DNA of 11,585 nt from Desulfobacterales bacterium (GCA_029939875.1 JAOZSC010000040.1:1-11585), one strand, 5' to 3'. Counted from the first letter of the stretch, positions 1 through 6,901 are shown. A program made the numbers and translations. Notes: generated from the letters alone by a model not told the origin.

Positions 1-2
1 CT

Positions 3-116
3 CTATCCTTGTCGCTGTTTGTGTCGCTTATTTTCGCAAATTACGCGCACGACCCCTTTGCGTTTAACGATCTTGCATTTGGGGCATATTTTCCTAACGG
101 ACGCTCTGACTTTCAT
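3..116 (-). CDS. rpmJ: 50S ribosomal protein L36 (zinc type)
   Basis: A 37-aa protein beginning [17 protein letters not shown] and ending in KRHKQRQG, the normal length and sequence of bacterial L36. It binds 23S rRNA late in large-subunit assembly. Cys11, Cys14, Cys27 and His32 form the C-x2-C-x12-C-x4-H zinc site, so this is the metal-binding (C+) form. The start is an ATG at 116 with GGGAG about nine bases upstream, and the stop is TAG. It is the last gene seen; in related bacteria rpsM usually follows, which would lie just outside the window. A 193-nt AT-rich gap with an 11-bp inverted repeat separates it from infA. Confidence 0.97.
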   Translation of the reverse strand: MKVRASVRKICPKCKIVKRKGVVRVICENKRHKQRQG

Positions 117-309
117 TTCAGTTGCTCCCTTTTTCGAATGACGAATGAATAACTAAAACTCTTTAGAACAATTGTAGCTTATTGCCGATTATCAATTGAT
201 GTACACTAAAATTGTTCAAATTACTTAGAACCTACCATACAATGAGTCTAGCTAATGGACTAAAATTAAAATCGAAAGAACTCCTCAATTCGTCGTTCTA
301 CATTCGTCA
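117..309. repeat. infA-rpmJ gap with 11-bp inverted repeat made of heptads (element A)
   Basis: This gene-free AT-rich stretch is bounded by the perfect inverted repeat AATGACGAATG (137-147) and CATTCGTCATT (301-311); the right arm overlaps the infA stop codon. On the plus strand 136-156 reads as three 7-nt units: GAATGAC, GAATGAA, TAACTAA. On the minus strand the right arm reads TAATGAC, GAATGTA, GAACGAC, GAATTGA in the same register. An inner 8-bp inverted repeat, GAACAATT (166-173) and AATTGTTC (210-217), lies between the arms. No coding potential is seen. A promoter for rpmJ could be hidden here, but no convincing -35/-10 pair was found. Confidence 0.7.
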
Positions 310-528
310 TTATTTTGATCGGTAGGTTATTCTGCCGCGGGTTAAATCGTAAGGCGAAAGTTCAACGGTCACCTTGTCGCCCGGCAGGATCTTAATAAAA
401 TGCATCCGCATCTTCCCGGAAATGTGGGCCAGTACCTGGTGCTTGTTCTCCAACTCAACTTTAAACATCGCGTTGGGCAATGTTTCAAGTACAACCCCCT
501 CTACCTTAATCGCCTCCTCTTTAGCCAT
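310..528 (-). CDS. infA: Translation initiation factor IF-1
   Basis: A 72-aa protein starting [20 protein letters not shown] and ending RGRITYRSK, the standard IF-1 length and a single S1-type OB fold. IF-1 sits in the A site of the 30S subunit and works with IF-2 and IF-3 in selecting the initiator tRNA. The ATG at 528 is chosen over an upstream in-frame start because it gives the family N-terminus and has GGGAG seven bases upstream. It lies between secY and rpmJ, a usual place in this cluster. The TAA stop is the first base block of the inverted-repeat element that follows. The 96-nt gap to secY holds no map or adk gene. Confidence 0.97.
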   Translation of the reverse strand: MAKEEAIKVEGVVLETLPNAMFKVELENKHQVLAHISGKMRMHFIKILPGDKVTVELSPYDLTRGRITYRSK

Positions 529-624
529 CAAAAACTCCCGTCTCAATTTTTCGCATCGATTCAGCCGCAAAACCGATTGTGACCGCCTGCCGGGATCCGC
601 AGCATATATACAACCTATGCGTGG

Positions 625-1906
625 TTAGATGCGCCCGGACATCTTGCCGCCGCCTTTTTTTAAAAACCCCTCATAGTGGCGGCTCAACATGTGGGATTCC
701 ATCTGGGCAATCGTATCAATGGCGACGCCGACCACAATGAGCAGGGCCGTGCCGCCGAAATAAAACGGTACATTGAAACGTGTGATTAATATGGATGGCA
801 GAACACATACCAGCGACACATATATCGCACCGCCCAGGGTAATGCGGGTCAGTACCTTATCAATATAATCTGCGGTACGTTTGCCCGGACGGATGCCCGG
901 GATGTAACCTCCGGCTTTTTTCATATTGTCGGCCACGTCTACCGGATTAAAAGTAACGGCAGTATAAAAATAGCAGAAGAAAAATATAAATGCGACAAAC
1001 AACAGTTCATAGACAATACTGCCCGGCCGCATGGCCGTAGAAACACTCTGGATCCAGGGTATCTTGATAAAACTGCCGATGGTCGCCGGAAACATAATAA
1101 TGGACGAGGCAAAAATCGGCGGAATAACCCCGGAAGTATTTATTTTCAGCGGCAGATGGGTGCTCTGCCCCCCGTACATCCTTCTGCCGACCACGCGCTT
1201 GGCATATTGAACGGGAATGCGACGCTGTCCCTGTTCCACGAATATGATAAAAGCGATAACCGCGATCATCAAAATCACTAAAATCAAAACGGCGAAAATA
1301 CCCATCTCACCGGTGGTAAGCAGACGAAATGTGTTTATCGAGGCAGCAGGCAGCCGCGTGATGATGCCGGCAAATATGATCAGGGAGATCCCGTTTCCTA
1401 CGCCCCGTTCAGTAATCTGCTCCCCCAGCCACATGATAAAAGCGGTGCCGGCAGTAAGCGTGATCACGGTCATAATGCGAAAAGACCAGCCCGGTATCAA
1501 AACGACGGGCGCCCCGCCGGGAGCGCTCATGCTTTCAAGGCCGACGCTGATGCCAAACCCTTGAATAACACTGAGAACAACCGTGCCGTAGCGGGTGTAC
1601 TGGGTAATTTTTTTACGTCCCTGCTCACCCTCTTTTTTCAACTGCTCCAGATGCGGGATGACAACTGTCAATAATTGCAGAATAATCGAAGCGCTGATAT
1701 AAGGCATAATTCCCAGCGCAAACACGGATAACTTTTCAAAAGCGCCACCGGAAAACATGTTAAAACGAAGACAACGCGATGCTGTCGATACCCGGAACCG
1801 GTACATGTACACCGACGCGATAAACGATGAGCAGCGCCAGGGTAAAGATGATCCTCTTTTTTAATTCGGGTATTTTAAATACATTCTGAAACCCGCTTCC
1901 GATCAT
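625..1906 (-). pseudogene. secY: Protein translocase subunit SecY, disrupted by deletion and frameshift
   Basis: SecY is the channel subunit of the SecYEG inner-membrane translocon. The reading frame opens at the ATG at 1906, overlapping the rplO stop as TAATG, and gives 48 residues including TM1 ([14 protein letters not shown]) and VPVPGID, then hits TAA at 1760-1762. The family sequence resumes in the +1 frame at [11 protein letters not shown] (about 1764) and runs to 625, with the remaining membrane segments, the QYTRYG loop, [10 protein letters not shown] and the [14 protein letters not shown] loop that contacts partners. Homologues have 19 residues between GID and the residue before NMF; here there are 7 codons plus 1 nt, so about 35 nt is missing. 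The lost piece lies between TM1 and the plug helix. The repaired length would be about 438 aa, normal for SecY. It may be a true lesion or an assembly error, since the gene is essential. Confidence 0.9.
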
Positions 1907-2346
1907 TATAATACCTCTACTTTTCCACCTGCAGCCTCAATTTTTTCCTGGGCCTTTTTGCTAATGAGGTTTACCTTGACATCCAACGCATAGCCAATGT
2001 CACCCTGACCGAGAAGTTTGATAGCATCCCTTCGGCCTTTAACCAGTCCCGCAGCGATAAAAGCCGCTTCGTCCACCACACTTCCGGCTTCGAATCTGGC
2101 GAGATCGCGGATATTGATGACAGCAACCTTTTTTCTAAAAATATTGGTAAACCCGCGTTTGGGCAAACGACGGTGTATGGGCATCTGCCCACCCTCATAT
2201 CCCGGCCGCACGCCGCCGCCGGAACGTGAATTGTAACCCTTGGTTCCACGGCCGGCAGTCTTACCGCTGCCCGAAGCTACCCCGCGGCCCAGCCGTTTGG
2301 GGGCCTTGCGGGATCCTTTCGCCGGTGACAGTTCATTTAGCTTCAT
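1906..2346 (-). CDS. rplO: 50S ribosomal protein L15
   Basis: A 146-aa protein starting [20 protein letters not shown]. The Gly/Arg-rich N-terminal extension (about residues 10-60, with [18 protein letters not shown] and [19 protein letters not shown]) threads into 23S rRNA, and the C-terminal globular domain ends [10 protein letters not shown]15 is a late assembly protein of the large subunit. The ATG at 2346 is preferred to an upstream in-frame codon because it gives the conserved MKLNEL start and has GAGGAG seven bases upstream. It overlaps the end of rpmD by 14 nt, and its TAA shares an A with the secY ATG. Both junctions suggest translational coupling. Confidence 0.97.
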   Translation of the reverse strand: MKLNELSPAKGSRKAPKRLGRGVASGSGKTAGRGTKGYNSRSGGGVRPGYEGGQMPIHRRLPKRGFTNIFRKKVAVINIRDLARFEAGSVVDEAAFIAAGLVKGRRDAIKLLGQGDIGYALDVKVNLISKKAQEKIEAAGGKVEVL

Positions 2347-2530
2347 CAGTCTTCTCCTCGGCATTCACAAGATGGGAAACAACATTGATCATCCCCCGGA
2401 TGGAAGGGGTGTCCTGCAGCTCAACGGTCCTGTTGAGCCGTGTCAGTCCCATCCCTCTCAAAACTTTGCGATGCTTCTCAGGCCGTCCGATCATACTTTT
2501 AACAAGGGTTATTTTTAATTTTCCGGCCAT
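2333..2530 (-). CDS. rpmD: 50S ribosomal protein L30
   Basis: A 65-aa protein, [20 protein letters not shown] onward, with the single L30 alpha/beta fold and the conserved [28 protein letters not shown] core split here by function: the first half binds 23S rRNA and the second packs as the last strand and helix. The start is ATG at 2530, with AAGGA eight bases upstream inside a purine-rich run. It stops at a TGA embedded in the beginning of rplO, which shows that TGA is a working stop in this genome. An 81-nt AT-rich gap without detectable structure separates it from rpsE. Confidence 0.96.
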   Translation of the reverse strand: MAGKLKITLVKSMIGRPEKHRKVLRGMGLTRLNRTVELQDTPSIRGMINVVSHLVNAEEKTDEAK

Positions 2531-2611
2531 GGATTATATCCTTCCTCCGGCAATCTGAGGTTATAAAACTACTTTTAAAAAACATAAAATAACAAAAAAA
2601 GCGGCTCACTC

Positions 2612-3106
2612 CTACAGATCGTCGACAGCAATTCCGCGTCTGGCAGCCACCTGCTCGCGGCTTTCCAGCTGCTGGAGCCCGTCAATGGTTGCTTTGACCA
2701 GGTTATGAGGATTATGCGAACCGAGACACTTGGTTAGGATGTTCTGCACACCTACAGCCTCGAGTACCGCCCGCACCGCACCGCCGGCAATCACTCCGGT
2801 ACCCTGGGAGGCGGGTTTCAACAGCACCCGCCCGGCACCGAATCTTCCGATAACCTCATAAGGTATGGTGCCGATGACCAGAGGCACTCTGACCATGCTC
2901 TTTTTTGCCTTTTCAACCCCCTTGCGGATAGCCTCGGGTACTTCCCCGGCCTTGCCGAGGCCGAAGCCGACCGAACCGCTGCCGTCGCCGACGACAACAA
3001 TGGCGCTGAAACTGAACCGGCGTCCGCCTTTAACAACCTTGGCAACCCGATTGATATGAACCACCTTATCGATTAATTGAACTTCTTCCACATCCTGCTT
3101 AAACAA
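2612..3106 (-). CDS. rpsE: 30S ribosomal protein S5 (TTG start)
   Basis: A 164-aa protein. The N-terminal double-stranded-RNA-binding domain (about 12-75) contains [20 protein letters not shown] and [15 protein letters not shown], and the C-terminal half contains [19 protein letters not shown] and the [15 protein letters not shown] motif. S5 lines the mRNA entry side of the 30S subunit and affects decoding accuracy. The start codon is TTG at 3106: AAGGAGG lies seven bases upstream, there is no ATG at the right position, and the next GTG would be too far from the SD. It follows rplR by 54 nt and precedes rpmD, the usual spc order. Confidence 0.95.
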   Translation of the reverse strand: MFKQDVEEVQLIDKVVHINRVAKVVKGGRRFSFSAIVVVGDGSGSVGFGLGKAGEVPEAIRKGVEKAKKSMVRVPLVIGTIPYEVIGRFGAGRVLLKPASQGTGVIAGGAVRAVLEAVGVQNILTKCLGSHNPHNLVKATIDGLQQLESREQVAARRGIAVDDL

Positions 3107-3160
3107 GAGCCTGCCTCCTTCGTTCTCGTTCCGAACAAACGCAAATTTAATGCCAGGGGT

Positions 3161-3529
3161 TTAAAAAATAAGACCTGCCTTACGCGCTCCTTCGGAAAGA
3201 GATTTAACCCGTCCGTGATACAAAAAACCGTTGCGGTCAAATACGATCTGGTGAATGCCTTTATCAATTGCCCGTTCCCCAATGAGCTTGCCGACATGGT
3301 TCGCCGCCGCCACCTTGTTTTCAAAGCGAGGCATATCTATCAGCTGCTTTTCCGTGGTGGAAGCAGTCGCCAGCGTGCGCCCCGCCGTATCATCAATGAC
3401 CTGCGCATACATGTGCTTTGCGCTGCGAAATACGCTGAGCCTGGGACGCTGCGGGGTGCCCAAGATTTTCTTTCGAATCCTCTTCTTGCGTTTTAAACGA
3501 GCCTGTTTTCGAATGTTCATAGAACCCAT
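3161..3529 (-). CDS. rplR: 50S ribosomal protein L18
   Basis: A 122-aa protein, MGSMNIRKQARLKRKKRI followed by the conserved PQRPRLSVFRSAKHMYAQVI and ending SLSEGARKAGLIF. The basic N-terminal tail and the alpha/beta core bind 5S rRNA and help carry it to the 23S rRNA with L5. ATG at 3529 is chosen because GGGGGAA lies about nine bases upstream; the ATG at 3520 is a possible alternative. Further upstream in-frame codons run into repeat sequence (element B) and code for nothing family-like. Confidence 0.96.
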   Translation of the reverse strand: MGSMNIRKQARLKRKKRIRKKILGTPQRPRLSVFRSAKHMYAQVIDDTAGRTLATASTTEKQLIDMPRFENKVAAANHVGKLIGERAIDKGIHQIVFDRNGFLYHGRVKSLSEGARKAGLIF

Positions 3530-3549
3530 CGTGTGTTTCCCCCAACAAA

Positions 3550-3656
3550 TGACTAAGGACGAATGTCGAATTGTGGATGTCGCTTTGCTCCGCAATTTTA
3601 TATGGGATTGATCCGCCGAAGGCGGGCCTTAGTTATTCATTCTTCATTCGTCATTC
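3550..3656. repeat. rplF-rplR gap with opposed heptad repeat units (element B)
   Basis: The insert begins at the rplF stop codon. Read on the minus strand from 3656 it is a run of 7-nt units, GAATGAC, GAATGAA, GAATGAA, TAACTAA (3629-3656). This is the same series as element A with one GAATGAA unit added. At the other end the plus strand has ACTAAGG (3552-3558) and then ACGAATG, TCGAATT in a related register. CATTCGTC (3645-3652) is complementary to GACGAATG (3558-3565), and CCTTAGT (3627-3633) to ACTAAGG; the two pairings cross and so are not one simple hairpin. A GC-rich stem CCGCC/GGCGG (3613-3617, 3621-3625) with a 3-nt loop sits in the middle. No coding capacity is seen. Confidence 0.72.
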
Positions 3657-4195
3657 TATTTGGTACCTGTTTTGCCGGCCTTTCTTTGAATATACTCACC
3701 GGCATATTTGATGCCCTTGGCCTTGTATGGCTCAGGTGGCCGGATCTGCCGGATTGCCGCCGCCGTACGCCCGACTTCTTCCTTGTCGATGCCGGACAGC
3801 TTGATAATATTGTTCTTCTCGACGACCGCCTTAATTGCCTTGGGCAGTTCGAATGTCACCGGGTTGGAATAACCCACGTGCAAAACAATCTTCTGGCCGC
3901 TAACCTCGGCCCGATAACCGATGCCGTTGATTTCCAGCACCCGCTCAAAGCCGTGGTTAACACCGATGATCATATTGTTCACCAGACTGCGCACAAGTCC
4001 CTGCAACGCACGGCTGGTTCTATCCTCGGCAAGCATGGTGACATTCATGACGTTATCTTCAACCTGCAAATCAATGGCCGGATGGATACTGCGACTCAGC
4101 GTTCCCTTATCACCCGTGACTGTCAATAGCCGGTCTTCATAGATTATTTTGGTTTTATCCGGTATCGGAATCGGTTTTTTGCCTACGCGAGACAT
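3656..4195 (-). CDS. rplF: 50S ribosomal protein L6
   Basis: A 179-aa protein, MSRVGKKPIPIPDKTKI onward. It has the two tandem alpha/beta L6 repeats (about residues 10-80 and 85-155) and the signature IRPPEPYKAKGIKYAGEYI near residues 151-169, followed by a basic tail. L6 binds the sarcin-ricin loop region near the factor-binding site and protrudes at the L7/L12 base. ATG at 4195 has GGAG eight bases upstream. The TAG stop abuts repeat element B, and the upstream gap to rpsH holds a different heptad array. Confidence 0.97.
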   Translation of the reverse strand: MSRVGKKPIPIPDKTKIIYEDRLLTVTGDKGTLSRSIHPAIDLQVEDNVMNVTMLAEDRTSRALQGLVRSLVNNMIIGVNHGFERVLEINGIGYRAEVSGQKIVLHVGYSNPVTFELPKAIKAVVEKNNIIKLSGIDKEEVGRTAAAIRQIRPPEPYKAKGIKYAGEYIQRKAGKTGTK

Positions 4196-4263
4196 GTATT
4201 GCTCTCCATGTTATATATAAGGGTTTAGAGGTTCAAGGTTCCCCGTTCAGGGTTTCCAACCCC
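4196..4263. repeat. rpsH-rplF gap with GGTTCAA-like 7-nt periodic array (element F)
   Basis: In this short gap the plus strand from 4223 reads as successive 7-nt units GTTTAGA, GGTTCAA, GGTTCCC, CGTTCAG, GGTTTCC. The near-identical decamers GTTCAAGGTT (4231-4240) and GTTCAGGGTT (4245-4254) are exactly 14 nt apart, which fixes the 7-nt register. The array begins within a few bases of the rpsH stop and ends before the rplF SD. No coding capacity. Confidence 0.55.
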
Positions 4264-4662
4264 TTACCAGATGTGGCACAGTAACTCCCCGCCTACTTTT
4301 TCCTGGCGGGCTTTTTTATCGGTCATCACCCCTTTTGAAGTGGACAAGATCGCAATGCCCATACCGTTGTATACCGGCTTTATATCCTTGCTTTTTACAT
4401 AGACCCGCCGGCTGGGTTTGCTGACGCGTTTGAGCTGATAAACCACATTGGACTGTCCCGAACCATATTTGAGGTAGACGCGCAAAATACCCTGCTTGCC
4501 GTCTTTGAGGAATTTGTAATTTCGAATGAACCCCTCATTCTTTAAAATTTTGGCCAACTCGACCTTCAGCTGAGATCCGGGAATTTCTACGCTGTTAAAT
4601 TTGGCCTTCGCCCCGTTGCGGATGCGGGTTAACATATCCGCTATTGGATCAGTAATTGCCAT
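4264..4662 (-). CDS. rpsH: 30S ribosomal protein S8
   Basis: A 132-aa protein, MAITDPIADMLTRIRNGAKAK onward, with the C-terminal signature STSKGVMTDKKARQEKVGG near residues 107-125 and a final ELLCHIW. S8 is a primary 16S rRNA binder at helix 21 of the central domain. In E. coli it also represses the spc operon by binding mRNA near the rplE start; no matching structure was identified here by eye. ATG at 4662 has AGGAG six bases upstream. It lies between rpsN and rplF, each junction carrying a repeat-like gap. Confidence 0.97.
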   Translation of the reverse strand: MAITDPIADMLTRIRNGAKAKFNSVEIPGSQLKVELAKILKNEGFIRNYKFLKDGKQGILRVYLKYGSGQSNVVYQLKRVSKPSRRVYVKSKDIKPVYNGMGIAILSTSKGVMTDKKARQEKVGGELLCHIW

Positions 4663-4698
4663 TGTTTTCTCCTGTTATCGAGTCTGTCATCACTTGCC

Positions 4699-4800
4699 GC
4701 TGAGCGCCGGTAACCGGCCACCATGTTCCGGGCAACTGCATCATTGTGTTTGAAAATAAAGCCGGCCACCATCTGCCGGCAAACCGTTACCGGCCTCAGC
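4699..4800. repeat. rpsN-rpsH gap palindrome with internal direct repeat (element E)
   Basis: GCTGAGCGCCGGTAAC (4699-4714) and GTTACCGGCCTCAGC (4786-4800) are inverted copies that pair over 15 bases with a single bulged C. The outer end touches the rpsN stop codon. Inside, CCGGCCACCAT occurs twice as a direct repeat (4714-4724 and 4762-4772, spaced 48 nt), each followed by a related CCGG-CAA sequence. It is GC-rich, unlike the AT-rich elements A and C, and no 7-nt period is obvious. The transcript could fold into a long stem. No coding capacity. Confidence 0.72.
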
Positions 4801-4986
4801 CTACCAGCTGGATTTCACTACCCCGGGCAGCTTGCCCTGGGATGCAAATTGGCGAAAACAAATCCGGCAAACGCCGAATTGTCTCAAAAAGGCCCTGGGT
4901 CGCCCGCAAACCGGGCAGCGATTATATGAACGCACCTTAAATTTTGGTTTTCGCATTGCTTTATTTCTAAGCGCTTTTTTTGCCAA
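4801..4986 (-). CDS. rpsN: 30S ribosomal protein S14, zinc type (TTG start)
   Basis: A 61-aa protein, [20 protein letters not shown] then [20 protein letters not shown], ending LPGVVKSSW. Cys24, Cys27, Cys40 and Cys43 form the C-x2-C-x12-C-x2-C zinc site of the short type-Z S14, which sits in the 30S head. The length is typical. The start is TTG at 4986, forced by the conserved MAKK N-terminus and by GGAGG five to six bases upstream; no ATG fits. It follows rplE after 80 nt, the usual spc position. Confidence 0.95.
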   Translation of the reverse strand: MAKKALRNKAMRKPKFKVRSYNRCPVCGRPRAFLRQFGVCRICFRQFASQGKLPGVVKSSW

Positions 4987-5056
4987 CTCGTCCTCCTGAT
5001 TTGATATAGGTCCACAGTTTAATCGTGAACCTCGTACCTGCCGTTATCCTGTACCT

Positions 5057-5078
5057 TTTAAAAACTTCAGTTTTTAAA
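5057..5078. repeat. 10-bp perfect palindrome across the rplE stop codon
   Basis: TTTAAAAACT (5057-5066) and AGTTTTTAAA (5069-5078) are perfect inverted copies with a 2-nt spacer. The rplE TGA (5067-5069) is at the centre, and one arm encodes the last residues of L5. The two-base spacer means an RNA hairpin would have to open its top pairs, and A/U pairing is weak. It may be incidental or a cruciform-prone site. Confidence 0.5.
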
Positions 5079-5606
5079 CGGCATGCCCAGCAACCGAAGA
5101 AGTTGTTTGCCTTCCTCATCGCTGCGCGCTGTTGTCACGACACTGATGTTCAACCCCTTGATCCGGTCGATTTTATCATAATCAATCTCGGGAAAAATGA
5201 TGTGCTCCTTTATCCCCAGCGAGTAATTTCCGCGGCCGTCAAAAGCCTTGGCAGAAATCCCCCTGAAATCTCTAACACGGGGCAAGGCGATGTTGACCAG
5301 CTTATAAAAAAAATCATACATACGGCTGCGGCGCAGAGTTACCATGCAGCCGATGGGCATCCCTTCCCGCAATTTAAATGCGGCAATGGATTTTTTCGCC
5401 CTTGTGATCACCGGATGCTGGCCTGCAATGGCCTTCAATTCCTCAGCCGCAGAATCCAGCAGCTTGATATTGTGAATAGCTTCGCCCAGCCCCATGTTCA
5501 GAACAATTTTTTGCAGTTTGGGCACCTGCATGATGTTTTTATACTGAAAGGCTTCTATCAGCTTTGGTACGGCTTCTTTTTCGTAAAATTCTTTCAATTG
5601 TGGCAT
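5067..5606 (-). CDS. rplE: 50S ribosomal protein L5
   Basis: A 179-aa protein, [20 protein letters not shown] onward, with the [11 protein letters not shown] motif (33-43), the [16 protein letters not shown] motif (71-86) and the C-terminal [20 protein letters not shown] region. L5 binds 5S rRNA together with L18 and contacts P-site tRNA in the central protuberance. ATG at 5606 is chosen over an in-frame ATG further upstream because GGAGG lies six bases before it and the product has the normal family length; it starts 22 nt after rplX. The stop is TGA. Confidence 0.97.
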   Translation of the reverse strand: MPQLKEFYEKEAVPKLIEAFQYKNIMQVPKLQKIVLNMGLGEAIHNIKLLDSAAEELKAIAGQHPVITRAKKSIAAFKLREGMPIGCMVTLRRSRMYDFFYKLVNIALPRVRDFRGISAKAFDGRGNYSLGIKEHIIFPEIDYDKIDRIKGLNISVVTTARSDEEGKQLLRLLGMPFKN

Positions 5607-5628
5607 TGTCTTCCTCCGGCCAATGGGA

Positions 5629-5958
5629 CTACGTATCAAGCGTTTCGCCGCATTTGACACAGGTGCGCACTTTTTTCCCATCATCCAGCCGCTGAACCCT
5701 GATGCGGGTGGGAGAAATGCACTTGTTGCACATCAGCATGACATTGGAACGGTGAAACGGCATTTCTTTTTCCAGGATGCCGCCCTGGGATGATTTTGCG
5801 CTCGGCTTGGTGTGGCGCTTTGCCATATTAATTTTTTCCACAAGTACCATGTTTTTTTTTCCAAAAACTTTCAGTACCTTACCGATCTTACCCTTGTCCT
5901 TGCCGGCAATGACTTTGACCTTGTCGTCCTTTTTTATATAAAATTTTTCTACCGTCAT
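5629..5958 (-). CDS. rplX: 50S ribosomal protein L24 with zinc-ribbon tail
   Basis: A 109-aa protein. The N-terminal KOW domain (about 8-45) contains [20 protein letters not shown], then comes [20 protein letters not shown], and the C-terminal half has two CxxC pairs, Cys77/Cys80 and Cys100/Cys103, typical of the long zinc-ribbon form of L24. L24 is one of the first proteins to bind 23S rRNA and lies beside the tunnel exit. ATG at 5958 has GGAG nine bases upstream. The gap to rplN carries hairpin element C. Confidence 0.97.
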   Translation of the reverse strand: MTVEKFYIKKDDKVKVIAGKDKGKIGKVLKVFGKKNMVLVEKINMAKRHTKPSAKSSQGGILEKEMPFHRSNVMLMCNKCISPTRIRVQRLDDGKKVRTCVKCGETLDT

Positions 5959-5985
5959 ATGCAGTCTCTCCGCATTTTTTTTTCA

Positions 5986-6034
5986 AATGACGATTTAATT
6001 CTTACAATAGCAAATCGTCATTGGCCAATGGCCA
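5986..6034. repeat. rplN-rplX gap hairpin and heptad series (element C)
   Basis: AATGACGATTT (5986-5996) and AAATCGTCATT (6012-6022) are a perfect 11-bp inverted repeat around a 15-nt loop. On the minus strand, starting one base after the rplN TAA, the sequence reads as 7-nt units TGGCCAT, TGGCCAA, TGACGAT, TTGCTAT (6034 down to 6007). The hairpin is followed on the RNA by a run of A, not U, so it is not a standard intrinsic terminator. It may stabilise or process the mRNA. Confidence 0.7.
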
Positions 6035-6035
6035 G

Positions 6036-6404
6036 TTATAACACCTCCGGTGCCAGGGATATGATTTTCATAAACTTTTTAGCCCTCAGCTCCCGGGCCA
6101 CCGGCCCGAAGATGCGGGTACCGATGGGTTCTTTGGCGGCATTGATCAAAACCGCGGAATTATCATCAAAACGAATATAAGATCCGTCTGGCCGGCGGAT
6201 TTCCTTTTTGGTCCGCACGACAACAGCCTTTAGGATCTCACCCTTTTTCACTTTCGCATTCGGGATTGCCTCTTTGACGGATACCACAACAATATCCCCG
6301 ATGGATGCGTATCGTCGTCGGGAACCGCCAAGCACTTTGATGCAGTAAAGCACCTTGGCCCCCGAATTATCGGCCACGGTTAGTCGCGTTTCTGCCTGAA
6401 TCAT
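6036..6404 (-). CDS. rplN: 50S ribosomal protein L14
   Basis: A 122-aa protein, [20 protein letters not shown] onward, the universal length. The ADNSGAK motif (11-17), [14 protein letters not shown] (37-50) and [20 protein letters not shown] (63-82) mark the five-stranded barrel that binds 23S rRNA and forms bridge contacts with the 30S subunit beside L19. ATG at 6404 has a weak purine-rich leader, with GGAG 11 bases upstream and GAG closer. It follows rpsQ after 21 nt. The TAA stop is followed after one base by element C. Confidence 0.97.
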   Translation of the reverse strand: MIQAETRLTVADNSGAKVLYCIKVLGGSRRRYASIGDIVVVSVKEAIPNAKVKKGEILKAVVVRTKKEIRRPDGSYIRFDDNSAVLINAAKEPIGTRIFGPVARELRAKKFMKIISLAPEVL

Positions 6405-6425
6405 TTTTTTCTCTTTCTCCTGGAA

Positions 6426-6683
6426 TCAAACGGCCTTTTCGACAATTTTGCTCACCCGCCATCGCTTGGTCTTGCTGAGCGGACGGGATTCAATAATCAA
6501 CACCTTGTCGCCGACCCGGCAGCCATTGCTGACATCGTGGGCGGCAAATGTTGAGCGTCTCTGAACGTATTTCTTGTACAACCGATGCTTGACCAGCCGT
6601 TCCACCAAAACGGTGACTGTTTTATCAGCTTTATCGCTGACGACCGTACCGACCATCTGTCTTCTTTTTGCTCGTTGTTTCAT
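6426..6683 (-). CDS. rpsQ: 30S ribosomal protein S17
   Basis: An 85-aa OB-fold protein with GTVVSDKADKTVTVLVERLV near the N-terminus, then AAHDVSNGCRVGDKVLI and the signature ESRPLSKTKRWRVSKIVEKAV. S17 is a primary binder of the 16S 5' domain. ATG at 6683 is chosen because families start 10-12 residues before the GxVVSDK motif. A GTG at 6692, three codons earlier and overlapping the rpmC TAG as TAGTG, is a real alternative and would give 88 aa; the SD is weak for both. Confidence 0.94.
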   Translation of the reverse strand: MKQRAKRRQMVGTVVSDKADKTVTVLVERLVKHRLYKKYVQRRSTFAAHDVSNGCRVGDKVLIIESRPLSKTKRWRVSKIVEKAV

Positions 6684-6691
6684 GGCAGTCA

Positions 6692-6901
6692 CTATCCGTT
6701 ATCTTCCTGCTGGTTTAAGGTGACCGCCCGGATTATTGTCTTTATCCTGGCGATATCTCTTTTAGTCTGTTTCATCTTCTGAGGGTTCTCAAGCTGGCTG
6801 ATTTGGTGCTGAAAACGCAGGTTAAACAGCTCCTCCTGCAATTCCGAAGCCTTGCGATGCATTTCATCCAGGCCCAACTCCCTAATCTCGCTGGCTTTCA
6901 T
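6692..6901 (-). CDS. rpmC: 50S ribosomal protein L29
   Basis: A 69-aa helical-hairpin protein, [21 protein letters not shown] onward, with [20 protein letters not shown] and the closing [12 protein letters not shown] motif. L29 sits by the tunnel exit next to L23. Its ATG overlaps the rplP TGA as ATGA, indicating translational coupling, and GAGG lies four bases upstream. The length is normal. Confidence 0.97.
   Translation of the reverse strand: MKASEIRELGLDEMHRKASELQEELFNLRFQHQISQLENPQKMKQTKRDIARIKTIIRAVTLNQQEDNG

Noticed and set aside
222..230. tRNA or other structured RNA gene
   Set aside because: No cloverleaf or conserved T-loop sequence was found in any gap.
166..240. Promoter for rpmJ in the AT-rich gap
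   Set aside because: A TTGAAC-like box and a GATAAT-like box are about 20 nt apart on the minus strand, too loose a match to call.
136..312. CRISPR array
   Set aside because: The repeats are 7-nt degenerate units without regular unique spacers.
625..1812. A separate shorter SecY starting at the ATG at 1812
   Set aside because: Its first 16 residues are out-of-frame secY sequence with no membrane segment or family match, and TM1 would be lost.
5025..5657. Long plus-strand open frame opposite rplE
   Set aside because: It is the complement of a clear L5 gene, has no family resemblance and no suitable SD; the same holds for other plus-strand frames such as 3077-3496, 3563-4129 and 6803-7384.
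5986..6022. Intrinsic terminator after rplN
   Set aside because: The hairpin is followed by an A-run on the transcript, not a U-run, and the operon continues.
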